In this document: piece after piece, positions 44,431 through 53,650 of the stretch
Position numbering within the stretch: position 1 is the first letter of the stretch
Layout of the letters: the number at the start of each line of letters is the position of its first letter
Assembly (NCBI GenBank): GCA_945898095.1
Contig: CAMDHE010000003.1
Span: 1-64,000, forward strand
DNA: 64,000 nucleotides
Reading direction: 5' to 3'
Source of the DNA: Roseateles toxinivorans
GTDB lineage: Bacteria > Pseudomonadota > Gammaproteobacteria > Burkholderiales > Burkholderiaceae_C
Notes under the pieces: generated by a model
Told to the model about the DNA's origin: nothing
Database searches by the model: none
The model's input: only the letters and a program-made list of their open reading frames with translations
Program-made: the position numbers and the translations under genes

Positions 44431-46569
44431 TCAGGCGCGCTTCAGCGCCTCGCTGTCGATCGGCAGACTGCGCAAACGCACGCCGGTGGCAGCGAAGATC
44501 GCGTTGGTGACAGCCGGCGCGATCGGCGGTGTGCCGGGCTCGCCGATGCCGCCGGGCGCTTCCATGCTGGGCAGGATATGCACTTCGACTTTGGGCATCT
44601 CGTTGATGCGAACGACCGGGTAGTCGTGGAAATTGCCCTGTTCAACGCGGCCATCCTTGTAGCTGACCTTGCCGTATAAAGCGGCTGACAGGCCGAAGCA
44701 GATCGCACTTTCGATCTGGCGTGCAATCGTCAGTGGGTTGACGGTCATGCCGCAATCAACCGCAGCGGTGACACGGTGCACGCGGGGCTTGCCATCTTTG
44801 GCCACCGAAACTTCGACCACCTGGGCGACATAGCTGCCAAAGCTCTCGGCCACCGCGATACCGCGCTTGACGCCAGCCGGCAGCGGCTTGCCCCAGCCGG
44901 CTTTGGCCGCCGCCGCCACCAATACGGCCTGGTGGCGCGGCTTCTTGCTCAGCATGGATAGTCGGAACTGCAGCGGGTCGGCCTTGGCTGCATGGGCCAG
45001 CTCGTCGATGAAGCTTTCGATGAAGAAGGTATTTTGCGAGCTGCCGACCGAACGCCAGAACCAGACCTGCGGACCGGGTTCGGCGCGACCATAGGCGATG
45101 CGCTGATTCGGAATGTCATAGGGATGGTCAGCCAGACCTTCTACAGCCATCGCGTCAACACCGCTTGCCGGAAGCGCCATGAAGCCGCTGCCAGCCATGA
45201 TCGACGGCGCAGCCACATTGGCGTTGAGCAGCGTGGCCCGGCCCTGGGCGTCGAGCGCCGCGTTGAACTGCACCAGCGCTGCCGGGCGGTAATAGCCGGC
45301 TGCCATGTCGTCTTCACGGGTGTAGATCAGCTTGACCGGACTGCCGCTGAGCTTGGACAGCAGCGTCGCGTCGATCGTGAAGTCAGGCGCAAAACGCCGC
45401 CCGAAGCCGCCGCCGAGCAGCATCGTATTGACCTTGACCTTGGCTGGCGTGACCTGTGCCACCTGGCTCAGGATGCCTTGCGCCGGACCCTGGCTTTGGG
45501 TGCCGGCCCAGATCGTCACGTTGTCGCCCTGGACCCAGGCCAGGCAGTTCATCGGCTCCATGCAGGCATGGGCCAGATAAGGCACTTCATAGCTGGCGCT
45601 GAGGCGCTGCGCTGCATCGGCTACAGCCGGCTCACCTTGCTTGAAGGCGATGGCGCCGCTGCTTGCGGCTTGGGTGGCAGCCTCTGTCAGCATTGTGGTG
45701 ACCTTGGCGCTCGAGAGCAAAGCTGGGCCGAGATCCCATTGCACTGCCAGCGCGTCGCGACCTTTCTTGGCGGCCCAGAAGCCATCGGCCAGCACCGCTA
45801 CGCCGTTCCGTATCGCGATGATTTTCTGCACGCCCTTGATTGCCTTGGCTGCAGCCTCGTCCATCGACTTGAGCTTGGCTTGGGGCGAAGGCGAACGCGC
45901 CATCACGGCCACCAGCATGCCGTCGATGCGGGCATCGATGCCGAACATCGCGCTGCCGTTGACTTTGGCCGGGGTGTCCAGGCGGCGGGTCGGCTTGCCC
46001 AGAATCTTGAAGTCTTTCGGCGCTTTCAGCACCGGCTTGGCCGGCAGCGTCAATTGGCTTGCCGCGGCGACGAGGGCGCCGTAGCTGAGCTTTCTGCCAT
46101 CAGGTGCAATCACCTGGCTGCGCTCGGTGCGCAGTTGCGCGGCAGGCAGACGCCATTGGGCTGCAGCAGCGGCGACGAGCATCTCGCGCGCTGCCGCACC
46201 TGCTTCACGCAGCGGTGTCCAGAAGGCCCTGATGGTGGTGCTGCCGCCGGTCGCCTGCATGCCGAACATCGGGTTGTTGTAGGCTGAATCAGCTTGGGCC
46301 TGCTCGACGCTGACCAGTTTCCAGTCGGCATCGAGTTCTTCGGCCACCAACATCGGCAGTGCGGTCAGCACGCCCTGGCCCATTTCGGCCGAACCGCTGA
46401 TGATGGTGATGCGGTTGTCGGGCGTGATGCGCAGCCAGGCATTCGGCGCGAAGGTATTGGTCTGGGCTTGTGCGCGCTTGAGCGTCAGGGGCAAGGCAAA
46501 GCCGATCAGCAAGGCCGAGCCGGCGCTGGTCTTCAAGAAATTGCGGCGGTTGGTTTGCAAGCTGTCCAT
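44431..46569 (-). CDS. Molybdopterin-dependent oxidoreductase large subunit (IorB-like)
   Basis: 712-aa catalytic subunit of a xanthine-dehydrogenase-family hydroxylase. A twin-arginine signal ([19 protein letters not shown]) sends the folded enzyme to the periplasm. Cofactor-binding segments include [62 protein letters not shown] and the C-terminal [19 protein letters not shown], whose Glu matches the catalytic base. It is closest in layout to isoquinoline 1-oxidoreductase beta subunits, but the substrate (N-heterocycle or aldehyde) cannot be told. It pairs with the iron-sulfur subunit directly upstream, and relies on molybdate taken up by ModABC. Confidence 0.9.
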   Translation of the reverse strand: MDSLQTNRRNFLKTSAGSALLIGFALPLTLKRAQAQTNTFAPNAWLRITPDNRITIISGSAEMGQGVLTALPMLVAEELDADWKLVSVEQAQADSAYNNPMFGMQATGGSTTIRAFWTPLREAGAAAREMLVAAAAAQWRLPAAQLRTERSQVIAPDGRKLSYGALVAAASQLTLPAKPVLKAPKDFKILGKPTRRLDTPAKVNGSAMFGIDARIDGMLVAVMARSPSPQAKLKSMDEAAAKAIKGVQKIIAIRNGVAVLADGFWAAKKGRDALAVQWDLGPALLSSAKVTTMLTEAATQAASSGAIAFKQGEPAVADAAQRLSASYEVPYLAHACMEPMNCLAWVQGDNVTIWAGTQSQGPAQGILSQVAQVTPAKVKVNTMLLGGGFGRRFAPDFTIDATLLSKLSGSPVKLIYTREDDMAAGYYRPAALVQFNAALDAQGRATLLNANVAAPSIMAGSGFMALPASGVDAMAVEGLADHPYDIPNQRIAYGRAEPGPQVWFWRSVGSSQNTFFIESFIDELAHAAKADPLQFRLSMLSKKPRHQAVLVAAAAKAGWGKPLPAGVKRGIAVAESFGSYVAQVVEVSVAKDGKPRVHRVTAAVDCGMTVNPLTIARQIESAICFGLSAALYGKVSYKDGRVEQGNFHDYPVVRINEMPKVEVHILPSMEAPGGIGEPGTPPIAPAVTNAIFAATGVRLRSLPIDSEALKRA

Positions 46570-46570
46570 C

Positions 46571-47047
46571 TCAGGCTGCCTTGTGGCTTGCAGAAAGCGA
46601 CGCGGCGGCGACATGGATCGCCTCGCGGATCTGGCCGTAAGTACCGCATCGGCAGATGTTTCCGCTCATCGCGCCGTCGATGTCTGCATCGCTGGGCGTC
46701 TTTTTGCTTGCCAGCAGCGCGCAGGCGCTCATGATCTGGCCGCTCTGGCAATACCCGCATTGGGGCACATCGATCTTGACCCAGGCGGCTTGCACCGCGC
46801 TGCCGGTTTTGCTGGCGCCGATGCCCTCGATCGTGGTGACTTTCTTGCCGACTGCTGCCGACAGCGGTGTCGAGCAGGCGCGGACTGCCTGACCATTCAG
46901 ATGCACGGTGCAAGCGCCGCAAAGTGCCATGCCGCAGCCGAACTTGGTGCCGGTCAGTTGCAGGTCTTCGCGCAATGCCCACAGCAGCGGCATTTCCGGG
47001 TCAACGTCGAGCGCTACAGCCTTGCCATTGACAGTCAGATTGATCAC
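46571..47047 (-). CDS. Two-[2Fe-2S] small subunit of molybdenum hydroxylase (IorA-like)
   Basis: 158 aa. The N-terminal plant-ferredoxin cluster has [21 protein letters not shown], and the C-terminal helical cluster has CGYCQSGQ and CRCGTY. All eight cysteines are present. It passes electrons from the molybdopterin subunit; there is no signal peptide, so it is probably exported as a complex with IorB. The stop codon is one base from the large-subunit start. Confidence 0.93.
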   Translation of the reverse strand: MINLTVNGKAVALDVDPEMPLLWALREDLQLTGTKFGCGMALCGACTVHLNGQAVRACSTPLSAAVGKKVTTIEGIGASKTGSAVQAAWVKIDVPQCGYCQSGQIMSACALLASKKTPSDADIDGAMSGNICRCGTYGQIREAIHVAAASLSASHKAA

Positions 47048-47186
47048 GGGATTCCTTGAGTTGGATTAAAAATTTTGATGGCTTTTGGCCTTGACTTGGC
47101 GAAGATCGTAAGTCAGCTCCAAGTTTTCCGCCTGACTTGCTCAGTCAGTCATCTGCCGGGTGAGGGCAGTGGCGCCAATCTTCACC

Positions 47187-47192
47187 GATAAT
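47187..47192 (+). promoter_or_regulatory. Possible -10 element of rnpB
   Basis: GATAAT ends 6 bases before the predicted 5' end of RNase P RNA, the expected distance. No good -35 hexamer is seen 16-18 bp upstream. Confidence 0.3.
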
Positions 47193-47198
47193 GCCGAG

Positions 47199-47571
47199 GT
47201 GAAGCAAGCCAGACCGCCGCTGGTGCGAGCATGGAAACATGGCACTGGAGGAAGGTCCGGACTGCATAGAGCAGCGTAGCAGTTAACGGCTGTCCGGCGT
47301 GAGCCGAGGATCAGAGCAACAGAGACGAATCGATCGAACGTGCAAGGCGCAAGCTTTGCGGGACTGGTGGCGCAGCCACCAGGATCGGGTGAAACGGGCA
47401 ATCTCTACGCGCAGCAACACCAAGTAGGCCAGTATTGATGCGGCTCGCAGAGCTGGCGGGTAGGTGGCACCGAGCCGGGCAGCGATGCCCGGCCAAGAGG
47501 AATGGCGGTCACAGGGCTGGCGTCGCAAGACGCAAGTCCTGCACAGAATCCGGCCTATCGGCTTGCTTCAC
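47199..47571 (+). ncRNA. rnpB: RNase P RNA, bacterial class A
   Basis: Catalytic RNA that matures tRNA 5' ends. The termini pair (GTGAAGCAAGCC with GGCTTGCTTCAC, helix P1). Universal core sequences are present: GAGGAAGGTCCGGACTGC (P4 and J3/4 region), AGCAGTTAACGGCTG, GGGTGAAACGGGCAATCTC, and near the 3' end CACAGAATCCGGCC. The length of about 373 nt is typical of proteobacteria. It is transcribed alone on the plus strand between two minus-strand genes; ends are exact to within a few bases. Confidence 0.96.
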
Positions 47572-47580
47572 AATAAATTT

Positions 47581-48552
47581 TCAAGGCGCCAGCAAGGCCT
47601 CGATCGTTTGTTGCACGGCCAATGCCTCGGCATAGCCGGGCAGGCTGTGCGGCCGACCTTCGATCAGCGCGACCCATTGGTCCAGTTGGTCGGAATGTGC
47701 GGTTTGGCGCAGGTCGCCGCTCAATCCCGGTAGCTTGCTGCCACCGCGCTGTTCGACCCGGCTGAACCATTCGCCCAGTTCGATCTCGCCCGTTGCAGCA
47801 CGCCACAGCATCAGGTTGTGGTCGGCCAACTCGCCGCCGACCCGGCCTGAAATTTGCACCGTGACAGCGCCGATTTGCAGCAGGGCTTGCAGGTCAGTTT
47901 CGGCGCTGCGGCCGTCAGTCGGGTAGCTGACCAGCCTGTGTTTGACGCTTGCTGTCCCGAGCACGCGCTGCAGCGCGAAGATGAAATGCGACAGCACTTC
48001 GCGGGTGAAGCCGCCTTCGATGCGCTCGCTCAGCCATGCGCCAGCGCCAGCCTGCCAAGGCCTTGGCCAAGCCGCAAAGGCCAGTTCCAGCCGGACCTCG
48101 CTTAAAGCGCCCAGCGGCAAGCTTGAGTTGCTGCCAAAAGCCGCTTGTAGTTGTGTCAAGCCCGGTGCCGAGGCCAGCGCGAAGTTGACCGCGGCGCGAA
48201 GATTTTCCCGCTCGATACGGGCGATGCAGGCGCTTGCGGCGACGAAGTCGACGGTCAAGGGTTTTTCGCAGAACACGGCCAAGCCCGCGTCGAAAGCGAG
48301 CTCTGACAAGGCCATATGCGGTGCTGGCGGCGTTGCGATGTAGAGGCTGTGCAGACCTGCCGTGGCGATCAAATCGTCTGCACTGTCGGCGGCGCGCAAG
48401 ACCGGCCAGGTCTGCAAGGTCTTCGCAATCGCGGCCGGATCGGCGTCCCAGACCGCGACGGCCTGCAAGCGTTTGTGGGCAGCCAATCTTGCCAGCATGC
48501 GCTGACCCATGACGCCCAGACCGATCACTCCGACATTCAATTGCTCACCCAT
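47581..48552 (-). CDS. Gfo/Idh/MocA-family oxidoreductase
   Basis: 323 aa. The N-terminal Rossmann fold has VGVIGLGVMGQRMLARL and AVWDADP. The family signature FCEKPL, where the Lys is catalytic, lies at about residue 96, after YIATPPAPHM. The C-terminal domain is the usual open alpha/beta type. The substrate, probably a sugar or cyclitol derivative, cannot be predicted. It is a lone gene, divergent from the MFS gene. Confidence 0.87.
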   Translation of the reverse strand: MGEQLNVGVIGLGVMGQRMLARLAAHKRLQAVAVWDADPAAIAKTLQTWPVLRAADSADDLIATAGLHSLYIATPPAPHMALSELAFDAGLAVFCEKPLTVDFVAASACIARIERENLRAAVNFALASAPGLTQLQAAFGSNSSLPLGALSEVRLELAFAAWPRPWQAGAGAWLSERIEGGFTREVLSHFIFALQRVLGTASVKHRLVSYPTDGRSAETDLQALLQIGAVTVQISGRVGGELADHNLMLWRAATGEIELGEWFSRVEQRGGSKLPGLSGDLRQTAHSDQLDQWVALIEGRPHSLPGYAEALAVQQTIEALLAP

Positions 48553-48655
48553 GCAGCCCCCGGTTCAAACGCGCAGTTTAGGCGCGGCCGCTACACTTCC
48601 GCTCGCCCAAGAGGCCCGGCAACTTCGTCGGGTGCAGCAGACCCTGATCCCGAAG

Positions 48656-49861
48656 ATGAATCCTGAAGCCAGCAAGTTATGGCGCGCACCGCGCTGGGCC
48701 TTGGCCGTTCTGCTGGCCTGTCTGGGCATGCTGGGCCCTTTTTCGATTGACACTTTTTTGCCGGCCTTCTCCGGCATCGCCGCAGCGCTTGATGCGACAC
48801 CGGTGCAGATGCAGCAGACCCTGTCGAGCTATTTACTCGGCTTTGCGGTGATGAATTTATTTCACGGGGCGCTGTCCGACAGCTTCGGGCGCCGGCCGGT
48901 CGTGTTGTGGGGTATGGCGGCGTTCAGCCTCGCTTCAATGGGTTGCGCGCTTGCCGGCAGCATCGGCCAGTTGGTGTTCTGGCGTACGGTGCAGGGCATG
49001 TCGGCGGGGGCGGGCATCGTTGTTTCGCGCGCCATCATCCGCGATATGTTCGACCCGTCGGAAGCGCAGCGGGTGATGTCCCAGGTAACGATTTTCTTCG
49101 GCATTGCCCCGGCAGTCGCGCCCATGGTCGGAGGCTTCTTGTTCGTGCATGCCGATTGGCATTCGATCTTCTGGTTCCTGATGCTGGTCGGTATCACCTT
49201 GTTTGTCGCCAACTGGCGGCTCCTGCCCGAAACCCTGCACAAGGATTCGGTCCAGCCCTTCAATCTGCGTCATTTGATGCGAGGCTATCGCCGCCTGCTC
49301 GGCAGCCGCCGTTTCGTCCCTTTGGCCCTGGCCAGTGGGATTCCGTTCAATGGCCTGTTTCTCTATGTGCTGGCGGCGCCGGTTTTCGTCGGCGAACACC
49401 TGCAATTGGCACCGACGCAGTTCTTCTGGTTTTTCTGCTTTTCGATCGGCGGCATCATGGGTGGCGCCTTTTTGAGCGGCCGCCTGGCCGGCAGAATCAA
49501 GCCGAAGCGCCAGATCCGTTATGGCTTCACCATCATGCTGCTGGTGTCGATCCTGAACGTCGGTTTGAACTATTTGTTGCCGCCGAGCCCGTTCTGGGCC
49601 TTGCCGGTGATTTCGGCCTTTGCCTTCGGTTGGTCGCTGATGGTGCCGGTCGTCACGCTGATGGCATTGGACGAGGCACCAATGCGGCGCGGCATGGCGT
49701 CTTCCTTGCAATCCTGCATTGGCAGCGCGGCCAACGCCTTCGTCGCCGGCGTGATCGTTCCGCTGGTGATGCATTCCACGCTGGCCCTGGCCTGGACTTC
49801 GCTGGGCATGATGTGCATCGGCCTGATTGCCTGGCTCTGGGTCAAGCGCCAAATGGCCTGA
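48656..49861 (+). CDS. Bcr/CflA-family drug-resistance MFS transporter
   Basis: 401-aa proton-antiport efflux protein with twelve predicted helices. DHA1 features are the first helix motif GPFSIDTFLPAFSGIAAAL (the Bcr/CflA acidic residue in TM1), motif A GALSDSFGRRPVVLWG after TM2, and RTVQGMSAGAGIVVSRAIIRD in TM4. The start MNPEASKLWR is the closest Met to the first helix; the frame is open upstream into the neighbouring promoter region. The substrate is unknown. Confidence 0.9.
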   Translation: MNPEASKLWRAPRWALAVLLACLGMLGPFSIDTFLPAFSGIAAALDATPVQMQQTLSSYLLGFAVMNLFHGALSDSFGRRPVVLWGMAAFSLASMGCALAGSIGQLVFWRTVQGMSAGAGIVVSRAIIRDMFDPSEAQRVMSQVTIFFGIAPAVAPMVGGFLFVHADWHSIFWFLMLVGITLFVANWRLLPETLHKDSVQPFNLRHLMRGYRRLLGSRRFVPLALASGIPFNGLFLYVLAAPVFVGEHLQLAPTQFFWFFCFSIGGIMGGAFLSGRLAGRIKPKRQIRYGFTIMLLVSILNVGLNYLLPPSPFWALPVISAFAFGWSLMVPVVTLMALDEAPMRRGMASSLQSCIGSAANAFVAGVIVPLVMHSTLALAWTSLGMMCIGLIAWLWVKRQMA

Positions 49862-49978
49862 GGGCTGGGTCGATCGACATGAGTTGGCCCAGGTAAGCTC
49901 ATCTTCCACTTGCAGACCGGATTGCAAGTCCTTATTTTAGAACGATATATGCCTTCCTTGATGCTCGAAGGTATGAAT

Positions 49979-50002
49979 CTAAGTGCTTGATTTCATTGAG
50001 TT
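49979..50002. repeat. Second copy of the 24-bp repeat seen beside the tRNA
   Basis: Matches 5-28 at 22 of 24 positions. It lies just upstream of the predicted mraZ promoter. Confidence 0.5.
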
Positions 50003-50016
50003 TCTTGCGATTTTTC

Positions 50017-50045
50017 TTGACCTGGAACGGTTCCGTGATTAAAGT
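50017..50045 (+). promoter_or_regulatory. Predicted mraZ/dcw promoter
   Basis: TTGACC (50017-50022), 17 bp, TAAAGT (50040-50045). The spacer holds the palindrome GGAACGGTTCC (50024-50034), a possible extra operator. Transcription would start near 50052, inside the MraZ box array. Confidence 0.6.
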
Positions 50046-50079
50046 GGCGAAAAGTGCACTTTAGTGGGTTGCTGTGGCG
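50044..50079 (+). promoter_or_regulatory. Four MraZ-binding boxes in 10-bp phase
   Basis: GTGGCG, GTGCAC, GTGGGT and GTGGCG start at 50044, 50054, 50064 and 50074, each separated by exactly four bases. This is the array known for MraZ autoregulation (GTGG-type hexamers with 4-bp spacers). The array overlaps the -10 element, and its last box would overlap a GTG start at 50074, so the true mraZ start is probably downstream. Confidence 0.85.
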
Positions 50080-50085
50080 GAATAT

Positions 50086-50514
50086 GTGTTTCAGGGGGCT
50101 TCTGCCTTGGCGATGGATGCCAAGGGGCGTCTGGCCGTCCCGACACGCCACCGTGACCTGTTGCAGGGCCTGTGCTCAGGGCAATTGACGGTGACCAAGC
50201 ACCCGGAAGGCTGCTTGATGTTGTTCCCTCGCCCAGCCTGGGAAAACTTCCGTGACCGTATTGCGGCTTTGCCGATGTCGGCTTCCGGTTGGAAGCGGAT
50301 CTTTTTGGGCAATGCGATCGACGTCGAGATCGACGCTTCAGGTCGCGCCTTGATCGCGCCCGAATTGCGTAATGCCGCAGGTCTGCAAAAAGACGTGATG
50401 CTGCTCGGCATGGGCAGTCATTTCGAGCTCTGGGATGCGGCAGCCTATGCCCTGCATGAGGCTCAGGTGATGCAGTCAGAACTGCCTGCAGCCCTCAAGG
50501 ATTTCAGTTTCTGA
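50086..50514 (+). CDS. mraZ: Transcriptional regulator MraZ
   Basis: 142-aa AbrB-like protein made of two SpoVT-type beta folds, each with a DxxGR core ([15 protein letters not shown] and [16 protein letters not shown]). It represses its own dcw promoter. Starting at the GTG of 50086 gives the family N terminus FQGASAL; the longer frame from the GTG at 50074 would start inside a MraZ box. The stop overlaps rsmH as TGATG. Confidence 0.92.
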   Translation: MFQGASALAMDAKGRLAVPTRHRDLLQGLCSGQLTVTKHPEGCLMLFPRPAWENFRDRIAALPMSASGWKRIFLGNAIDVEIDASGRALIAPELRNAAGLQKDVMLLGMGSHFELWDAAAYALHEAQVMQSELPAALKDFSF

Positions 50515-51506
50515 TGGATCTGCCGCCCGCCATCGCGCCGCAGTTGCTGCACAACACCGTGCTGCTTGAGGAGGCTGTCGAAGCCTTGTTGACAAGGCCG
50601 GATGCGATCTATGTGGACGGCACTTTCGGCCGTGGTGGGCATTCGCGTTTGTTGCTCGAAAAAATGGCCCCCGAAGGGCGGTTGGTAGCGATAGACCGCG
50701 ACCTCGATGCCATCGCTGCAGCCACCGAGGGCGATGCCAAGATCACTGATCCGCGGTTTTCGATTGTCCATTCGCCATTTGCCGATATGAAGTCCCGCTT
50801 GGCGAGGCTTGGTATCAAGCAGGTGCAGGGTGTGTTGCTGGATCTGGGCGTTTCGAGCCCACAGATCGACAACCCGGAGCGCGGCTTCAGTTTTCGATTC
50901 AGCGCACCGCTGGACATGCGCATGGACCGCAGTCGTGGCGAGAGCGCTGCAGATTTTCTGGCGCGTGCCGATGAGCGCCAAATTGCCGAGGTGATCAAGG
51001 ACTATGGAGAAGAACGGTTTGCTGTTCAGATTGCAAAAGCGCTTGTTGCTCGCCGCGCAGAGGGGAAGCCGGTACGAAGCACGGACGAACTCTCCGACCT
51101 CGTGGCTCGTGCGGTCAAGACCCGGGAGCCGGGCCAGAACCCCGCAACGCGCACATTTCAAGCTCTTCGGATTCACGTCAATGCCGAACTTGAAGAACTC
51201 GAGCAGGGACTGAGCGCCGCATTGAATCTGCTGTCGCCAGGTGGGCGCATGGCGATCATCAGCTTCCATTCGCTTGAAGACCGCATCGTCAAGACCTTCA
51301 TCGCTGCGCATAGCAAACAGTTGGTCGACCGACGCGCCTTGTTTGCCGAGCCCAAACCGCTGGCGCTGCGCGCTGTGGCGCGAATCAAACCCAGTGACGC
51401 CGAGGTACGCGCCAACCCGCGTTCGCGCTCGGCGATTCTGCGTGTGGCCGAGCGCACCGAAGCGCCGTTGCCGCTCGAGCATCAAAAACGTCGACGGGCG
51501 GAATGA
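50514..51506 (+). CDS. rsmH: 16S rRNA (cytosine-1402-N4)-methyltransferase RsmH
   Basis: 330-aa SAM enzyme (formerly MraW) modifying the ribosomal P site. Motifs are [15 protein letters not shown] at the N terminus, [19 protein letters not shown] (SAM site), [31 protein letters not shown], and [15 protein letters not shown]. Standard second gene of the dcw cluster, joined to mraZ by a TGATG overlap. Confidence 0.96.
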   Translation: MDLPPAIAPQLLHNTVLLEEAVEALLTRPDAIYVDGTFGRGGHSRLLLEKMAPEGRLVAIDRDLDAIAAATEGDAKITDPRFSIVHSPFADMKSRLARLGIKQVQGVLLDLGVSSPQIDNPERGFSFRFSAPLDMRMDRSRGESAADFLARADERQIAEVIKDYGEERFAVQIAKALVARRAEGKPVRSTDELSDLVARAVKTREPGQNPATRTFQALRIHVNAELEELEQGLSAALNLLSPGGRMAIISFHSLEDRIVKTFIAAHSKQLVDRRALFAEPKPLALRAVARIKPSDAEVRANPRSRSAILRVAERTEAPLPLEHQKRRRAE

Positions 51507-51509
51507 GTG

Positions 51510-51800
51510 ATGGCGCGCCTGAATATGTTGTTGTTGTTCCTCGTGCTGGGCAGCGGCCTGCTGCTGGTCCGCAATGCCTATGAGGCGCGCCGGCTGTTCA
51601 CCGCGCTCGACCGTGCGCATACCGAGGCGCAGCGCCTGGAAGCAGACAGCCAGCGCTTGCAAGCCGAACGCCACGCTCAGGCGACCAATATCCGTGTCGA
51701 GCAAGTGGCGCGCCAGCGTCTGCAGATGAAAACGATCACACCGGCTCTGCGACAGTCTGCGCAAGACCACGCAGCTTCAGCCCCGGGAGCCAAGCGATGA
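51510..51800 (+). CDS. ftsL: Cell division protein FtsL
   Basis: 96-aa bitopic protein. A short N-tail, one helix (LNMLLLFLVLGSGLLLV) and a periplasmic coiled coil (TALDRAHTEAQRLEADSQRLQAERH) form the FtsQLB-type scaffold. A GTG three bases upstream could be the start instead. It overlaps ftsI by 4 bp (ATGA). Confidence 0.92.
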   Translation: MARLNMLLLFLVLGSGLLLVRNAYEARRLFTALDRAHTEAQRLEADSQRLQAERHAQATNIRVEQVARQRLQMKTITPALRQSAQDHAASAPGAKR

Positions 51801-53647
51801 AATGGCTGCGAAGCTTCAGCAAGTCGGTGCAAAGGAAGCCAGGTGCCAGGCCGGCGACCAAGGCCGGCAGAGACACAAGGCATGGCGCCGCGGCGCACGG
51901 CACAAGGGGCGTCAGTTATTCCACCAGCCCGCTGCTGGCTTCGAAGACGCCGCCATGGCGCTCGCATTTTCTGGTGGCTGTGGTTGGTCTGGCGTTCGCC
52001 GGATTGCTCGGCCGCGCGCTCTATGTCCAGGTGATCGCCACCGATTTTTATCAAAAGCAGGGCGAGGCCCGCTATGTGCATACGATCGAGTTGCCAGCCA
52101 GCCGTGGTCGCATCAACGACCGCAACGGTCAGGTGCTTGCCGCAAGTGTGGCTGTGCCATCAATCTGGGCGATCCCCAAGGAAGTAGATACCGACCCCGA
52201 AAAACGGCGCGCGCTGGGCAAGATCCTCGGTTGGAGCCCGGCCGAAGTCGAGCATCGGCTGGATCCGGCGACAAGATTCGCCTGGCTGCGGCGCCAAGCC
52301 GACGATTCGACAGCCGCGCAGATCAAGGCCTTGGGGCTCAAAGGCGTGTTCCAGGATCGGGAATACAAGCGCAAGTATCCGGAAGGCGAGGCCGCCGCCC
52401 ATGTGGTCGGTTTCACCAATGTGGAAGAGCGGGGCCAGGAAGGCATTGAGCTGGCGTTCCAGAAAGACCTGCAGGGACGCGTTGGATCGCGATCGGTGGT
52501 GCGTGACCGCTTGGGCCGGGTCGTCGAGGCTGTCGGCGAGGCCGTCCCGGCGATGAATGGCCATGACATCGAGCTGTCGGTTGATTCCAAAGTTCAGTTT
52601 TTTGCCTATCAGCGCATCCGTGATGCGGTGGCTGATCACAAGGCCAAGGCCGGTAGCGTGGTCGTTCTCGACGTGCAAACCGGTGAAGTCCTGGCGCTTG
52701 CCAATTACCCAAGCTATGACCCGGGAGACCGCAAGAATCTCAGCGGCGCGCAGTTGCGCAACCGCGCGCTGACCGATATTTTTGAGCCAGGGTCAACGAT
52801 GAAACCCTTCATCGTCGGACTCGCGCTCGAGACCGGTCGCGTCAACCCTGAAACGGTGATCAACACCGCACCGCGCAGCGTGGTCATCAGCGGTTGGTCT
52901 CCGACCGATGCGCATCCCCATGGCGACCTCAGCGTGACCCAGGTGATCCAGAAATCGAGCAATGTCGGTATCGTCAAGATAGCGATGAGCATGCCGGCGC
53001 GCGAGATGCACGAGACCTATACGGCCATCGGCCTTGGCCAGCGTCCGCAGATCGACTTCCCCGGCGCCATCAGTGGCAAGCTGCGGCCCTACAAGAGCTG
53101 GCGACCGATCGAACAGGCGACGATGTCCTTTGGCTATGGCGTGTCAGCCTCTTTGTTCCAGTTGGCGCAAGCCTATACGGTGTTTGCCCGCGACGGCGAA
53201 ATCATCCCGGTCACGATGATGCGCAAGCCCGCCGGCGAAACGGTTCATGGCATCAAGGTCTTCTCGCCGAAGACCGCGCTGCAATTGCGTGAAATGCTGC
53301 AATTGGCCGCAGGTCCGGGCGGTACCGCGCCGCAAGCGCAGGTCAGTGGCTATAGCGTTGGCGGCAAATCGGGGACGGCGCTAAAGCAGGAAGGCAAGGG
53401 CTATGCAGGTCAAAAATATCGGTCCTGGTTCGTCGGCATCGCACCGATCAACAAGCCGCGCATCATCGTCGCGGTGATGGTCGACGAGCCGACGACTGGC
53501 GGGCATTATGGCGGCGAGGTCGCAGGCCCGGTGTTCAGCCAGGTGGTGGCGCAGAGCTTGCGTCTGCTGGGTGTGCCACCTGATCTGGATGTCAAGTCGC
53601 AGATCGTCGCGAACCAGAAGCTGCAAGCGGTCGAAGAGAGCTTCTGA
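51797..53647 (+). CDS. ftsI: Septal peptidoglycan transpeptidase FtsI (PBP3)
   Basis: 616-aa class B penicillin-binding protein. A basic cytoplasmic tail of about 55 residues (longer than in E. coli) precedes one membrane helix. The pedestal domain starts LPASRGRINDRNGQVLA. The transpeptidase motifs are FEPGSTMKPF (catalytic Ser, SxxK), KSSNVG (SxN) and GGKSGTA (KTG-type box). It crosslinks septal wall with FtsW. Confidence 0.96.
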   Translation: MKWLRSFSKSVQRKPGARPATKAGRDTRHGAAAHGTRGVSYSTSPLLASKTPPWRSHFLVAVVGLAFAGLLGRALYVQVIATDFYQKQGEARYVHTIELPASRGRINDRNGQVLAASVAVPSIWAIPKEVDTDPEKRRALGKILGWSPAEVEHRLDPATRFAWLRRQADDSTAAQIKALGLKGVFQDREYKRKYPEGEAAAHVVGFTNVEERGQEGIELAFQKDLQGRVGSRSVVRDRLGRVVEAVGEAVPAMNGHDIELSVDSKVQFFAYQRIRDAVADHKAKAGSVVVLDVQTGEVLALANYPSYDPGDRKNLSGAQLRNRALTDIFEPGSTMKPFIVGLALETGRVNPETVINTAPRSVVISGWSPTDAHPHGDLSVTQVIQKSSNVGIVKIAMSMPAREMHETYTAIGLGQRPQIDFPGAISGKLRPYKSWRPIEQATMSFGYGVSASLFQLAQAYTVFARDGEIIPVTMMRKPAGETVHGIKVFSPKTALQLREMLQLAAGPGGTAPQAQVSGYSVGGKSGTALKQEGKGYAGQKYRSWFVGIAPINKPRIIVAVMVDEPTTGGHYGGEVAGPVFSQVVAQSLRLLGVPPDLDVKSQIVANQKLQAVEESF

Positions 53648-53650
53648 GTC

